A stretch of DNA of 64,000 nt, taken from Gracilimonas sp965227785. Its GTDB lineage: Bacteria; Bacteroidota; Rhodothermia; Balneolales; Balneolaceae. The position numbers were made by a program, and so were the translations under genes. The stretch lies in contig NZ_OZ245785.1 of NCBI RefSeq assembly GCF_965227785.1, forward strand, positions 1,488,001 to 1,552,000. Direction: 5' to 3'. Positions 35,328-43,783 of this stretch are shown in pieces. Numbering within the stretch: position 1 is the first letter of the stretch; every line of letters begins with the position of its first letter. Below the pieces are notes generated by a model. It saw only the letters and a program-made list of their open reading frames with translations, did not search any database and was not told the DNA's origin.

Positions 35328-37073
35328 ATGAAGAAATTAACACACTTTTTACTTTTTACAGCACTTGCCGGTCTTATCTGGATGCAGCCATCAACCGCGC
35401 AGGCACAAATTACGGACGGATTTTTCCAGGCGGCCGGTTCCCCGTCAAACCCTAAAGTGGAAGCCAGCTGGAACCGGTATTATACCTACGAAACCATCAC
35501 TGATTTCACTAAAGAATTAGCTGATGCCCACCCGAATCTGGTTAAACGGGAATCGATTGGAAAGTCTTATGAAGGACGTGATATCTGGTTGCTGACCGTC
35601 TCCAATTTTAAGGAAGGAAACACCGATCGCAAACCGGCCATGTATATCGATGGAAATATTCACTCCAACGAGATTCAGGGAACAGAGGTATCGCTATATA
35701 CCGCCTGGTATCTTGCTGAGATGTTTGGTAAGAATGAGTTCATTACGCAGCTGCTGAATGAGAAAACCTTCTACATCGCTCCAACCATTAATCCGGACGG
35801 ACGTGAAAACTTCTTTGAAGCTCCGAATACGGCAAGCTCCCCTCGCTCAGGTATGAAACCCATCGACAACGATCTGGATGGGAAGGTAAACGAAGATAAA
35901 TACGACGACCTGAATGGGGACGGAAGCATCACTTACATGCGTCGTAAAAATCCGCGCGGGCAATTTAATCCTCATCCCGAATATCCGGAACTGATGCAGC
36001 GCGTCGGGGATGGTGAATTCGGCGAATATGAACTGCTTGGATCAGAAGGATTGGATAACGACAATGATGGTCGTATCAATGAAGATGCCGAAGGGTACTA
36101 TGATCCGAACCGGGACTGGGGTTGGAACTGGCAGCCCGATTACATCCAACGTGGCGCCCACAAGTATCCGTTTTCGCTGCCTGAGAACAGAGCGGTGATG
36201 GAGTTTGTGATGAATCACCCAAACATTGCTGCCGGACAGAGTTATCATAACGCCGGTGGTATGATGCTGCGCGGGCCCGGTGCCAAAGAAGATCGCGATA
36301 CTTACAACCGATCCGATGTTCAGGTTTACGATGCCATTGGTGAAATGGGCGAGCGACTGATGCCCGGCTATGACTACCTCGTGGTTTTCGAAGATCTCTA
36401 CAGTGTATTTGGAGGAGAGCTGGACTGGTTCTATGGAAGTCGTGGAGCTTTTACCTTTACCAACGAGCTATGGACACCTTATGAGATGTTCAATGAAGAT
36501 GGCGGTGGCCGGTATGGCGAAGAAGTATATGAATTCAATAAATACCTTCTCTTCAATGATGCATTGGTGGAATGGGAGCCTTACGATCACCCTCAGTATG
36601 GAGAAATTGAAATAGGCGGACTGAAGAAAAACCTCGGTCGCGCCCACCCCGGATTCTTATTGGAACAGATGGCACACCGAAATATGGCCTTTACCATTTA
36701 TCACGCTTACCACACTCCGCAATTGGTTATTGATGAAATTTCTGAGAAGGATTTAGGAGGCGGACTCAAAGAAGTAACGGCCGTCATCACCAATACCCGT
36801 ATGATCCCAACCCATGCCAGTCAGGATTTGAAATATAAAATCACCCCACCGAATTACATCAGTATTGACGGTGCAAGGGTTGAAGCCGGTATGATTGTAA
36901 CGAACCGGGCATTAAACCAAACGGTAGAACAAAAACACAATCCGCAGAAAATAGCCGTGGATAACATTCCCGGTATGGATTCCGTCACCGTTCGATGGAT
37001 TATCAGTCGCGGGAACAATTACACCATCACCGTGGATAGTAAAAAAGGCGGGTTGGTTTCTAAAAAGAAATAA
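35328..37073 (+). CDS. M14-family zinc carboxypeptidase-like protein, secreted
   Basis: 581 residues with a signal peptide ending near TAQAQ. The M14 catalytic set is complete: H112 and E115 in GNIHSNEIQGTE, H307 in SYHNAGG, and E380 in FTFTNELWTP. R262 in DPNRDWGWNW is a likely substrate-carboxylate residue. Between the first and third ligands it has two Asp-rich loops resembling dockerin or EF-hand calcium sites (IDNDLDGKVNED, DDLNGDGS, LDNDNDGRINED). The C-terminal 130 residues form a beta-rich extra domain (GLKEVTAVITNTRMIPTHAS). It removes C-terminal residues from peptides, probably in the periplasm or outside. It is the second gene of a pair with the inactive paralogue. Confidence 0.92.
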   Translation: MKKLTHFLLFTALAGLIWMQPSTAQAQITDGFFQAAGSPSNPKVEASWNRYYTYETITDFTKELADAHPNLVKRESIGKSYEGRDIWLLTVSNFKEGNTDRKPAMYIDGNIHSNEIQGTEVSLYTAWYLAEMFGKNEFITQLLNEKTFYIAPTINPDGRENFFEAPNTASSPRSGMKPIDNDLDGKVNEDKYDDLNGDGSITYMRRKNPRGQFNPHPEYPELMQRVGDGEFGEYELLGSEGLDNDNDGRINEDAEGYYDPNRDWGWNWQPDYIQRGAHKYPFSLPENRAVMEFVMNHPNIAAGQSYHNAGGMMLRGPGAKEDRDTYNRSDVQVYDAIGEMGERLMPGYDYLVVFEDLYSVFGGELDWFYGSRGAFTFTNELWTPYEMFNEDGGGRYGEEVYEFNKYLLFNDALVEWEPYDHPQYGEIEIGGLKKNLGRAHPGFLLEQMAHRNMAFTIYHAYHTPQLVIDEISEKDLGGGLKEVTAVITNTRMIPTHASQDLKYKITPPNYISIDGARVEAGMIVTNRALNQTVEQKHNPQKIAVDNIPGMDSVTVRWIISRGNNYTITVDSKKGGLVSKKK

Positions 37074-37079
37074 TGAAGT

Positions 37080-37118
37080 AAAGGAAGTCATCGCGGGCTT
37101 AGACCCGCGATCTCCTTT
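37080..37118. terminator. Hairpin between convergent M14 and gltX genes
   Basis: TCGCGGG and CCCGCGA form a 7-pair GC-rich stem with a six-base loop. The flanks AAAGGA and TCCTTT also pair, after a short mismatch. It lies just past the M14 stop and reads equally on both strands, so it can serve the M14 pair and, from the other side, gltX. T runs are short. Confidence 0.6.
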
Positions 37119-37267
37119 ATCTTTATCGAGAATAGTTGGCTTTGAATAATCTTTCAAAAGTTATTAAAGCCGGATAGTATAAACCTTCCAGGTTGTAATT
37201 TTGGAAAGGTTATATGGGTAGTTTAGAACGAATGTAGAACTTATCTGCGGCTATTGTCCGTGTTCCA

Positions 37268-38749
37268 TCACCCCAGCTTGTCGATAGCCGTATCTATACG
37301 ATCCAGCACTTCTTCTTTTCCAATCAGCTCAAGTGCCGGTGTCAGATCCGGGCCGAAACCTTGCCCACTGACAGCCACACGTAGCGGCATCATCAGTTTT
37401 CCAAAACCTACCTCGTGCTCTTCGATAGTTTCCTTGATTTTGTCTTTCAACGTAACGGCTTCAAACTCTTGTTCAGAAAGCTCCGCAATTTTATCACGAT
37501 AGGCTTTGAGTATTACCGGGCTGTCATCTTTCCATTTCTTGAGCGCATTTTCATCATATTCGGTCGGGGCTTCGAAAAAGAAGGCACCCATGCTCACAAA
37601 TTCTTCGATAGTAGAAACACGCTCGTGAAGTAATTCAATTACGTTCGTGAGAAACTCATCGCTTGGGATCTCAAACTTGGACTCCTCAAACAGTACTTTC
37701 ACACGAGGCTTTAGCTCTTCTACTGAGTGTTCGCGGATGTAGTTTTCGTTGTACCACATCAACTTCTTGTAGTTGAAAACCGCCCCGCCTTTGCTCACAC
37801 GATCGAGGGTGAATAGCTCACACAACTCTTTCATGTCGTGAATTTCAGAATCGTCACCGGGACTCCAGCCCAGGTATGCCAGAAAGTTCACCAGGGCATC
37901 CGGCTCATAATTTCCCTTGATGTAGTCTTTGGTATTCACAGGAATTCCTTCACTTTCAGCTTTACGCTTGGAAAGTTTTCCTCCGCTCGGACTCATAATC
38001 AGAGGCAGGTGTGCCATCTTCGGCGGCTCCCATCCAAATGCATTATACAGAAGAATGTGTTTTGGTGTACTGCTCAGCCATTCCTCCCCGCGAATCACAT
38101 GCGAAATCTCCATGGTGTGATCATCCACCACATTCGCCAGGTGATAGGTTGGCATGCCATCTGATTTCAGCAATACCTGATCATCCAGCCCTTCGGTATC
38201 GAAAGAAACGTGCCCGCGAATTTCATCTTCAAAGCGGATATTCTCTTTGCGGGGAACTTTCAGGCGAACTACATATTCATCGCCGTTTTCCAGTCGTTTC
38301 TGAACTTCATCCTGAGAGAGGGTCAGGCTGTTTTTCATAGACTGACGGGTGATGGAGTCATACTTCGGAGAAGGATTTCCGGATTTCTCCAGTCGCTCCC
38401 GCATCTCATCAATCTCCTCTACGGTATCGAATGCGTAATAAGCATGGCCGGCCTCAATCAGCTGCTCAGCGTACTTATGATAGATGTCTTTACGCTCACT
38501 TTGTCGGTACGGACCAAAATCTCCGCCTCTACCCGGGCCCTCATCAATTGCCATTCCTGCCCATTCCAGGGAATCAATAATATCCTGTTCAGCACCTTCA
38601 ACATATCGGGATTGATCGGTGTCTTCGATTCTCAGCACAAAAGTGCCTTCATTGTGACGGGCAAATAGGTAGTTATAAAGTGCGGTTCTCAGTCCGCCAA
38701 TGTGTAAAAATCCGGTGGGTGATGGCGCAAATCGTACGCGAACGCTCAT
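37268..38749 (-). CDS. gltX: Glutamyl-tRNA synthetase
   Basis: 493 residues, normal length. The class I motifs are present: HIGH-type FLHIGG at 14-19 inside APSPTGFLHIGGLRTALYNY, and KMSKS-type KLSKR at 258-262. DEGPGRGGDFGPYRQSER matches the family's amino-acid-binding region. It charges tRNA-Glu in the cytoplasm. Only one gltX-like gene is seen. A TATCTTTG box (38796-38803) lies 46 bases upstream. Convergent with the M14 pair and divergent from the WbqC-like gene. Confidence 0.97.
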   Translation of the reverse strand: MSVRVRFAPSPTGFLHIGGLRTALYNYLFARHNEGTFVLRIEDTDQSRYVEGAEQDIIDSLEWAGMAIDEGPGRGGDFGPYRQSERKDIYHKYAEQLIEAGHAYYAFDTVEEIDEMRERLEKSGNPSPKYDSITRQSMKNSLTLSQDEVQKRLENGDEYVVRLKVPRKENIRFEDEIRGHVSFDTEGLDDQVLLKSDGMPTYHLANVVDDHTMEISHVIRGEEWLSSTPKHILLYNAFGWEPPKMAHLPLIMSPSGGKLSKRKAESEGIPVNTKDYIKGNYEPDALVNFLAYLGWSPGDDSEIHDMKELCELFTLDRVSKGGAVFNYKKLMWYNENYIREHSVEELKPRVKVLFEESKFEIPSDEFLTNVIELLHERVSTIEEFVSMGAFFFEAPTEYDENALKKWKDDSPVILKAYRDKIAELSEQEFEAVTLKDKIKETIEEHEVGFGKLMMPLRVAVSGQGFGPDLTPALELIGKEEVLDRIDTAIDKLG

Positions 38750-38795
38750 TTAGTCTCTTATTTTTAGATTTCGAAATTTTAAATTTATCAGAAGT

Positions 38796-38803
38796 CAAAG
38801 ATA
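38796..38803 (-). promoter_or_regulatory. TATCTTTG, candidate -7 box of gltX
   Basis: On the minus strand this reads TATCTTTG, an exact TAnnTTTG match, 46 bases before the gltX ATG. The -33 region falls inside the perfect inverted repeat at 38820-38868 and has no clear TTTG. Confidence 0.4.
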
Positions 38804-38819
38804 AGAAATTTTAAATGCT

Positions 38820-38868
38820 AAATTTTGAATGTTGAATTGGCTAAGTTTCAATTCAACATTCAAAATTT
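38820..38868. repeat. Perfect 20-bp inverted repeat between divergent gltX and WbqC-like genes
   Basis: AAATTTTGAATGTTGAATTG at 38820-38839 is exactly complementary to 38849-38868, with a 9-base loop (38840-38848). It ends 11 bases before the TTG start of the WbqC-like gene. It lies in a divergent promoter region, where terminators are not expected. It could be an operator, a leader hairpin that covers the ribosome site, or a repeat element. The neighbouring bases (38780-38820) repeat the words AAATTTTAAAT. Confidence 0.75.
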
Positions 38869-38879
38869 ATTAGTCCTCA

Positions 38880-39539
38880 TTGCGCCTCGCCTTAGTACAA
38901 CCTCAATTTGCGCCTAACCTGTATGACCTTGCAGCTATGCTTAAAGCGGATCGTGTAATCTGGAATGATTTAGAGCAGTGGTCGAGAAAAGGAAGAACAC
39001 ACAGAGCAGTCATCAAAGGGGAACAAGGGAAGCAATGGATTAACATCCCTATCAAAACAGAAGACAAGAAAAAGACTATTGGTGAGGTCCGAATAGAACA
39101 CGAAGAAGAGTGGGTAGAACCGTTTTGGAATGCTATTCATCACTCCTACTCCGAAGCCACTTGGTTTGATTTCTTTGTGGATGAGCTGCAGCATGATGTT
39201 GTAGAAGCTGCTGAATTTGAGAAACTCATTGATTTCAACATCTGCTTTTTTGAGCGCATGATGACCTACCTGGAGTTGAATATTGAGTATGAGCTGGCGA
39301 GTCAGATTCCCGATTTTGATCCCAATCCGGACACTTTCATGAGTAATACCAAAGCCGACATTCTTCACCAAGAGTATGATGCCAAAAATTACCAATGGCT
39401 AAGTGATCGGGCCAAACCTGCTTTAGAAGAACATCCCGGATACGATCAAATGGGAAATGATTTCCTCCCCGAATGCTCCATCATTGATTTGTTGATGAAC
39501 TGTGGGAAGGAGAGTTTTAAGGTTTTAGAAAAGATTTAA
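38880..39539 (+). CDS. WbqC-family protein
   Basis: 219 residues from a TTG start (MRLALVQPQFAPNLYDLAAML), matching the WbqC N-terminus 'QP.FfPy...l'. Later landmarks are SRKGRTHRAVIKG, INIPIKTEDKK, AIHHSYSEA and, near the end, DFLPECSIIDLLMNCG, close to the family's 'lSIIDLLf..G'. WbqC-like proteins occur in O-antigen and other surface-glycan loci and are thought to act on sugar nucleotides, with no proven reaction. No glycan genes are adjacent. The start lies right beside the large inverted repeat. Confidence 0.88.
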   Translation: MRLALVQPQFAPNLYDLAAMLKADRVIWNDLEQWSRKGRTHRAVIKGEQGKQWINIPIKTEDKKKTIGEVRIEHEEEWVEPFWNAIHHSYSEATWFDFFVDELQHDVVEAAEFEKLIDFNICFFERMMTYLELNIEYELASQIPDFDPNPDTFMSNTKADILHQEYDAKNYQWLSDRAKPALEEHPGYDQMGNDFLPECSIIDLLMNCGKESFKVLEKI

Positions 39540-39574
39540 CCTTTAACTCAAGTTCATAAGCCAAGTATAGAATA

Positions 39575-39614
39575 GTTCAAAATTCGATATTCCTTGTTGG
39601 ATGTTCGATATTCT
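39575..39614. repeat. Member A of a dispersed intergenic repeat family
   Basis: Contains GTTCAAAATTCGATATTCC and GGATGTTCGATATTCTT, the same words in the same order as the copy at 55164 and, inverted, at 59764. It lies in the 114-base gap after the WbqC-like gene. Confidence 0.5.
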
Positions 39615-39653
39615 TCCGCTTTCAAAAGAATAACACATTAACTATTATCGGGC

Positions 39654-39773
39654 ATGGAAAATAAACCGACCTCAGAACCCAAGTGGCTAAAGGATTATAC
39701 CATCGTGTTAGTCTTGGGAGTAGCCTATATTTTACTTTTTCTGATCTTCACCTCCACATTCAACCTGCCCTGA
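39654..39773 (+). CDS. 39-residue single-pass membrane protein upstream of the symporter
   Basis: An ATG at 39654 opens 39 codons ending in TGA, three bases before the symporter ATG at 39777. The product has a charged 15-residue head (MENKPTSEPKWLKDY) and then one hydrophobic helix (TIVLVLGVAYILLFLIF). The tight junction and topology suggest an accessory subunit or assembly partner of the symporter, as small subunits accompany some other symporters. It is too short for most gene finders. No strong Shine-Dalgarno is visible, and no family was recognised. Confidence 0.65.
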   Translation: MENKPTSEPKWLKDYTIVLVLGVAYILLFLIFTSTFNLP

Positions 39774-39776
39774 TTT

Positions 39777-41504
39777 ATGAGTTGGATTGACTGGTCGGTT
39801 TTAATCGCATTTCTCGGATACACCGTATGGGATGGAACCCGGCAGGGTAAAGATGCTTCCACCATTGAAGGCTACCTCCTGGCTAATCGCTCTATGCCCT
39901 GGTGGGCAGCCGGACTCTCGGTTATGGCTACTCAGGCTTCAGCCATTACTTTTATAGGAACCACAGGCATTGCCTATGTGGAAGATATGCGCTTTGTGCA
40001 GACTTACCTGGCCATACCATTTGCCATGATTTTCATCTGCATGTTCCTGGTTCCTTTCTTCAACAAAATGCAGAATTTTACGGCCTATGAAGTACTTGAA
40101 AAACGGTTTGGACTGAAAACCCGATTGACAACAGCCGGACTTTTCCTCATTTCCAGAGGACTTGCATTGGGCGTTGTGATTGCGGCTCCATCCTACGTAT
40201 TGGCTTTGCTGTTGGGACTTCCACTAAACGTAACCATTATCATTATCGGGGTAATTGCCACGGCCTACACTACGGTTGGAGGAATCGCCGGCGTTATCAA
40301 CACCGATGTGAAACAAATGGCCATTATGATGTTCGGGCTCATCTTTTCTTTTGGGTTGATCTGGTACAACCTGCCGGAAGAAGTCAACTTTGGCGATGCT
40401 CTTTACCTTGCCGGAAGCCTTGAAAAACTTACCGCGCTCGACCTGAATTTCGACCTTTCTGAAAAATATAATGTCTGGAGCGGGGTCATTGCCGCCTTCT
40501 TTCTTATGGCTTCCTATTTCGGGACCGACCAGACACAGGTTCAGCGATATCTAACTACCGATTCTGTTAAAAACGCCCGTAAGTCATTACTCTTAACGGC
40601 ATATGCTAAGGTGCCCATGCAGTTCTTCATCCTGTTGCTTGGGGTGATGTTGTACGTATTTTTCATTTTTAACCCCGCACCCGCTTCCTTCCGCTCATCC
40701 GAACCAGTGGCAGAAACTCAGGAGTATCAACTGGCGGAAGAGCGAATCCAGAAAGAGTATCAGCTGGCTCATATTGCCCGTGAGGATGCCGCTTTTGAAG
40801 CTGTTCAAAATCGAAATCCGGAGACTCAGCAAGCTTTTGTCAATGCCGACAAAGAGATGAATGAAGCCCGGCAGGCTGACCTCGCTTTGCAAGCTGAAAT
40901 CAGACAGGCTGATGTAAACGATACCAATTACATCTTTCCCTATTTTATCCTGAACCATGTTCCCATTGGAGTTATTGGGTTGATCGTAGGCGGAATCTTT
41001 GCGGCCGCCCTCAGTAGCATCGACAGTGAGCTGAATGCCTTAACCACCGTTTCTATAGTTGATTGGTATCAGCGGCTGAAAGGAGACATGCATACCGAAG
41101 CCCATTATGTGAAATCATCGCGGGGTGTCACATTCATGTGGGGAGCCATTGCTACAGTTTCCGCCCTGTTACTTGGAGAAACTAAATCCATTATTGAATT
41201 GGTTAACCAGATTGGCAGCTATTTTTACGGTTCCATTCTTGGGGTCTTTGTACTGTTACTTTGGGTTAAGCGAGCTACCGGAACCGGTGCATTGATTGGT
41301 CTGATTTCAGGAATGCTTTCTGTTTTCACCTTCGACCGGCTTTTCTACAATGCAGCAACTGCCGAGTACTCCTTCATCTTTCCCTGGAGCCCGATTCCCG
41401 ATGGATATACTAAAGCCATTGAGTTTCTATGGTTAAATCCGGTTGGAACTGCGGTAGTTGTACTTGTTGGATTTTTGGTAAGCATAGCTTTTAAGAATCG
41501 GTAA
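39777..41504 (+). CDS. Sodium:solute symporter (SSS family) with coiled-coil insertion
   Basis: 575 residues with about 13 membrane helices. Early landmarks are LLANRSMPWWAAGLSVMATQASAITFIG and FNKMQNFTAYEVLEKRFG; later ones are MASYFGTDQTQVQRYL and GLIVGGIFAAALSSIDSELNALTT. All are typical of SSS symporters (LeuT fold), which drive solute uptake with Na+. Between helices, about residues 310-383, it has an unusual charged, Gln/Glu/Ala-rich helical insertion (EYQLAEERIQKEYQLAHIAR, ADKEMNEARQADLALQAEIR) predicted as coiled coil. The substrate is unknown. It is preceded by a 39-residue membrane ORF. Confidence 0.92.
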   Translation: MSWIDWSVLIAFLGYTVWDGTRQGKDASTIEGYLLANRSMPWWAAGLSVMATQASAITFIGTTGIAYVEDMRFVQTYLAIPFAMIFICMFLVPFFNKMQNFTAYEVLEKRFGLKTRLTTAGLFLISRGLALGVVIAAPSYVLALLLGLPLNVTIIIIGVIATAYTTVGGIAGVINTDVKQMAIMMFGLIFSFGLIWYNLPEEVNFGDALYLAGSLEKLTALDLNFDLSEKYNVWSGVIAAFFLMASYFGTDQTQVQRYLTTDSVKNARKSLLLTAYAKVPMQFFILLLGVMLYVFFIFNPAPASFRSSEPVAETQEYQLAEERIQKEYQLAHIAREDAAFEAVQNRNPETQQAFVNADKEMNEARQADLALQAEIRQADVNDTNYIFPYFILNHVPIGVIGLIVGGIFAAALSSIDSELNALTTVSIVDWYQRLKGDMHTEAHYVKSSRGVTFMWGAIATVSALLLGETKSIIELVNQIGSYFYGSILGVFVLLLWVKRATGTGALIGLISGMLSVFTFDRLFYNAATAEYSFIFPWSPIPDGYTKAIEFLWLNPVGTAVVVLVGFLVSIAFKNR

Positions 41505-41577
41505 GATTATTTCAGCCCAAAGTTTTCTCCTCGTTTTATTATCATTCCTGTAACTCATCAATACAAGCTGATGGTTT

Positions 41578-42156
41578 ATGAATCCTGAAGTTGACTGGTT
41601 TTTTGAAAAAGACACGCAATGGAAGCAAGAGTTTGAACGACTCAGAATGCTTATCCTTGAATGTGGACTCACTGAGGAATTGAAATGGGGTTGTCCGTGC
41701 TATACGGTAAACAAAAATAATGTAGTGCTCATCCATGGGTTTAAAGATTACTGTGCTCTTCTTTTTCACAAGGGGGTGTTGCTTAAAGACCCTGAGGACA
41801 TGCTGATCCGGCAAACTAAAAATGTTCAATCGGCCCGTCAGCTTCGGTTTGACAATCTTGAAGAAATTATAAATCAGGAACACGTCATTCAGGCATATGT
41901 CAATGAAGCAGTTCAGGTGGAGAAATCCGGGAAGGAAGTAAAAATGAAGAAGACTTCAGAGTTTGATGTCCCGGAAGAATTTCAATCTAAACTCGATGAA
42001 GACCCCGCTCTGAAAAAGGCTTTTAAATCATTAACGCCGGGACGGCAACGGGGATATCTGCTTCACTTTTCCGGAGCTAAACAATCCAAAACACGCACCC
42101 GAAGAGTAGAGAAAGCTATTCCGGATATTCTGCAAGGAAAAGGATTACATGATTAA
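41578..42156 (+). CDS. YdeI/DUF1801-family protein, first of a tandem pair
   Basis: 192 residues. The N-terminal DUF1801 (YdhG-like) domain has ECGLTEELKWGCPCYTV and VLIHGFKDYCALLFHKG. The C-terminal helical half has FDVPEEFQSKLDEDPALKKAF and the family end SLTPGRQRGYLLHFSGAKQSKTR. No catalytic function is established for the family; members are cytoplasmic. The second copy begins 6 bases after its stop. Start at the only reasonable ATG. Confidence 0.88.
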   Translation: MNPEVDWFFEKDTQWKQEFERLRMLILECGLTEELKWGCPCYTVNKNNVVLIHGFKDYCALLFHKGVLLKDPEDMLIRQTKNVQSARQLRFDNLEEIINQEHVIQAYVNEAVQVEKSGKEVKMKKTSEFDVPEEFQSKLDEDPALKKAFKSLTPGRQRGYLLHFSGAKQSKTRTRRVEKAIPDILQGKGLHD

Positions 42157-42162
42157 AGAAAA

Positions 42163-42783
42163 ATGAACCCTGAAGTTGATCAATATCTCGATATCGGTTG
42201 CGGAAGATGCCCACTTGGGGGAACTCCGGACTGTAAAGTAAATGACTGGCAGGAAGAGCTGAAACAGCTACGACTCATTATTCTTGAATCGGGGCTTAAA
42301 GAAGAAGTAAAGTGGAGTGTACCCTGTTATACTTATCAGGACAACAACGTTCTTATCCTTAGTGCCTTCAAAAACTATTGTTCTGTCAGCTTCTTCAAAG
42401 GGTCGCTCCTGAAAGATCCTCATGATATCATGGTAAAGCCGGGGAAAAACTCGCAAGCGGCAAGACTCTTAAAATATACCAGTGTAGATGAAATCACGGA
42501 TACCGAACATATTTTAAAAGAGTATATCAAGGAAGCCATCGAAATTGAAAAAGCAGGAAAGAAAGTACACTTCAGAAAGAACCCGGAACCGATTCCGGAC
42601 GAACTACAAGCAAAGTTCGATGAAGACCCGGTTCTGCAGGAAGCCTTTGAAGCATTAACACCAGGCCGGCAACGCGGCTATATTATTCACTTTTCCGGAG
42701 CTAAACAGTCCTCCACCCGTCAGCGAAGAATTGAAAAGTGCATCCCCAAAATAATGGGAGGAAAAGGTTTTCATGATTACTGA
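42163..42783 (+). CDS. YdeI/DUF1801-family protein with Cys cluster, second of a tandem pair
   Basis: 206 residues, aligned along its length with the preceding protein (LILESGLKEEVKWSVPCYTY, ALTPGRQRGYIIHFSGAKQS). It carries an extra N-terminal CGRCPLGGTPDC near residues 13-24, with cysteines at 13, 16 and 24, which the first copy lacks and which could bind metal. The two arose by duplication. The gene abuts the convergent fatty acid hydroxylase stop with no gap. Function unknown. Confidence 0.88.
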   Translation: MNPEVDQYLDIGCGRCPLGGTPDCKVNDWQEELKQLRLIILESGLKEEVKWSVPCYTYQDNNVLILSAFKNYCSVSFFKGSLLKDPHDIMVKPGKNSQAARLLKYTSVDEITDTEHILKEYIKEAIEIEKAGKKVHFRKNPEPIPDELQAKFDEDPVLQEAFEALTPGRQRGYIIHFSGAKQSSTRQRRIEKCIPKIMGGKGFHDY

Positions 42784-43653
42784 TCATTCACCGTCAGCCT
42801 TTCTAATATCCGGCTCATCTCCAAATTTAGAACCTACCGGCGGTCGATAAGACTGGAAGGGTATCTTTAACAAGTTACCCAGATCATCGTTTTCGGCCGG
42901 ATCCATATGCGTATCGATGCCGTATTTTAACTCGGTTGTCTCATCTACCTGAGCAAAGGTGCCGAACACCCGATCCCACACCGCAAATATATTCCCATAG
43001 TTGGTATCGGTTAGCGGCTGCGTGTAATGATGGTGAACTTTATGCATCAGCGGAGTGATAAAAACCCACGACAGTGCCCGGTCAATCTTTCTTGGCATAT
43101 TGATATTAGCATGCGTCAGGTGAGCAAATAACGCTGAAATACTTTGGTAAAGAAATACAATCCAGATTGGAACCCCTACTACAATTACCCCTATGATGGT
43201 GAAAACCATTCTGAAGACAGCTTCCCCGGGGTGGTGTCTGAGTCCGGTGGTAACATCTACGGTAGTGTCGCTGTGATGAACAAGGTGAAATTTCCACATA
43301 AAAACGACTTTATGCTCAATCCAGTGGATCAGGTAAGCCCCGAAGAAGTCGAGCAACATTACCCCTACAATAGCCTGAGCCCATAAGGGCATCTCAATCC
43401 ATTGAAGAATGCCGAATCCGTTTGTGGTCACATAATTAGATGACCAGACCAAAAGCCCTGCAAAACCCAAGCCTATCACCACAAAAAAGCCATTCAGCAC
43501 AAGATTTATCGCCGCATGACGTACTTTTTTATATCCAAACTCAAAAAGCGGAAAAACACCTTCAATAATCCAGAACAGGAAAATTCCACCCACCAACATA
43601 CCGGCCCTGAAAACCGTGGGAACATCTTCAAAAAATTCAATCAGTGATTCCAT
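42784..43653 (-). CDS. Sterol desaturase/fatty acid hydroxylase superfamily membrane protein
   Basis: 289 residues with four or more hydrophobic helices. The di-iron histidine boxes are present: HWIEH near residue 112, HLVHHSD near 125, and HKVHHHYTQP near 207, plus HLTHANINMP. This arrangement marks membrane di-iron oxygenases that hydroxylate or desaturate lipids or sterol-like molecules. The C-terminal part has DTNYGNIFAVWDRVFGTF, a family feature. The substrate is unknown. Convergent with the YdeI pair. Confidence 0.9.
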   Translation of the reverse strand: MESLIEFFEDVPTVFRAGMLVGGIFLFWIIEGVFPLFEFGYKKVRHAAINLVLNGFFVVIGLGFAGLLVWSSNYVTTNGFGILQWIEMPLWAQAIVGVMLLDFFGAYLIHWIEHKVVFMWKFHLVHHSDTTVDVTTGLRHHPGEAVFRMVFTIIGVIVVGVPIWIVFLYQSISALFAHLTHANINMPRKIDRALSWVFITPLMHKVHHHYTQPLTDTNYGNIFAVWDRVFGTFAQVDETTELKYGIDTHMDPAENDDLGNLLKIPFQSYRPPVGSKFGDEPDIRKADGE

Positions 43654-43723
43654 AGAAACAACTTGTTAATTATCTGCCATCCAAAGATGCTAAAACAGTG
43701 ATTGATCTTCAAAATCTAAACAT

Positions 43724-43755
43724 AAAAAAACCCCACACATTATTTATGTGCGGGG
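43724..43755 (-). terminator. Intrinsic terminator of the zincin gene
   Basis: On the minus strand CCCCGCACAT and ATGTGTGGGG form a 10-pair stem (one G-U) around a short loop (43731-43755), followed by seven T (43724-43730). It lies 28 bases after the stop of the 841-residue metalloprotease gene. Confidence 0.85.
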
Positions 43756-43783
43756 TGATAAAGTTACTTAGCCGGTTTAGAAC

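Noticed and set aside
37080..37118. tRNA-like GC hairpin
   Set aside because: Only a single stem is present, with matching flanks for a terminator and no other cloverleaf arms.
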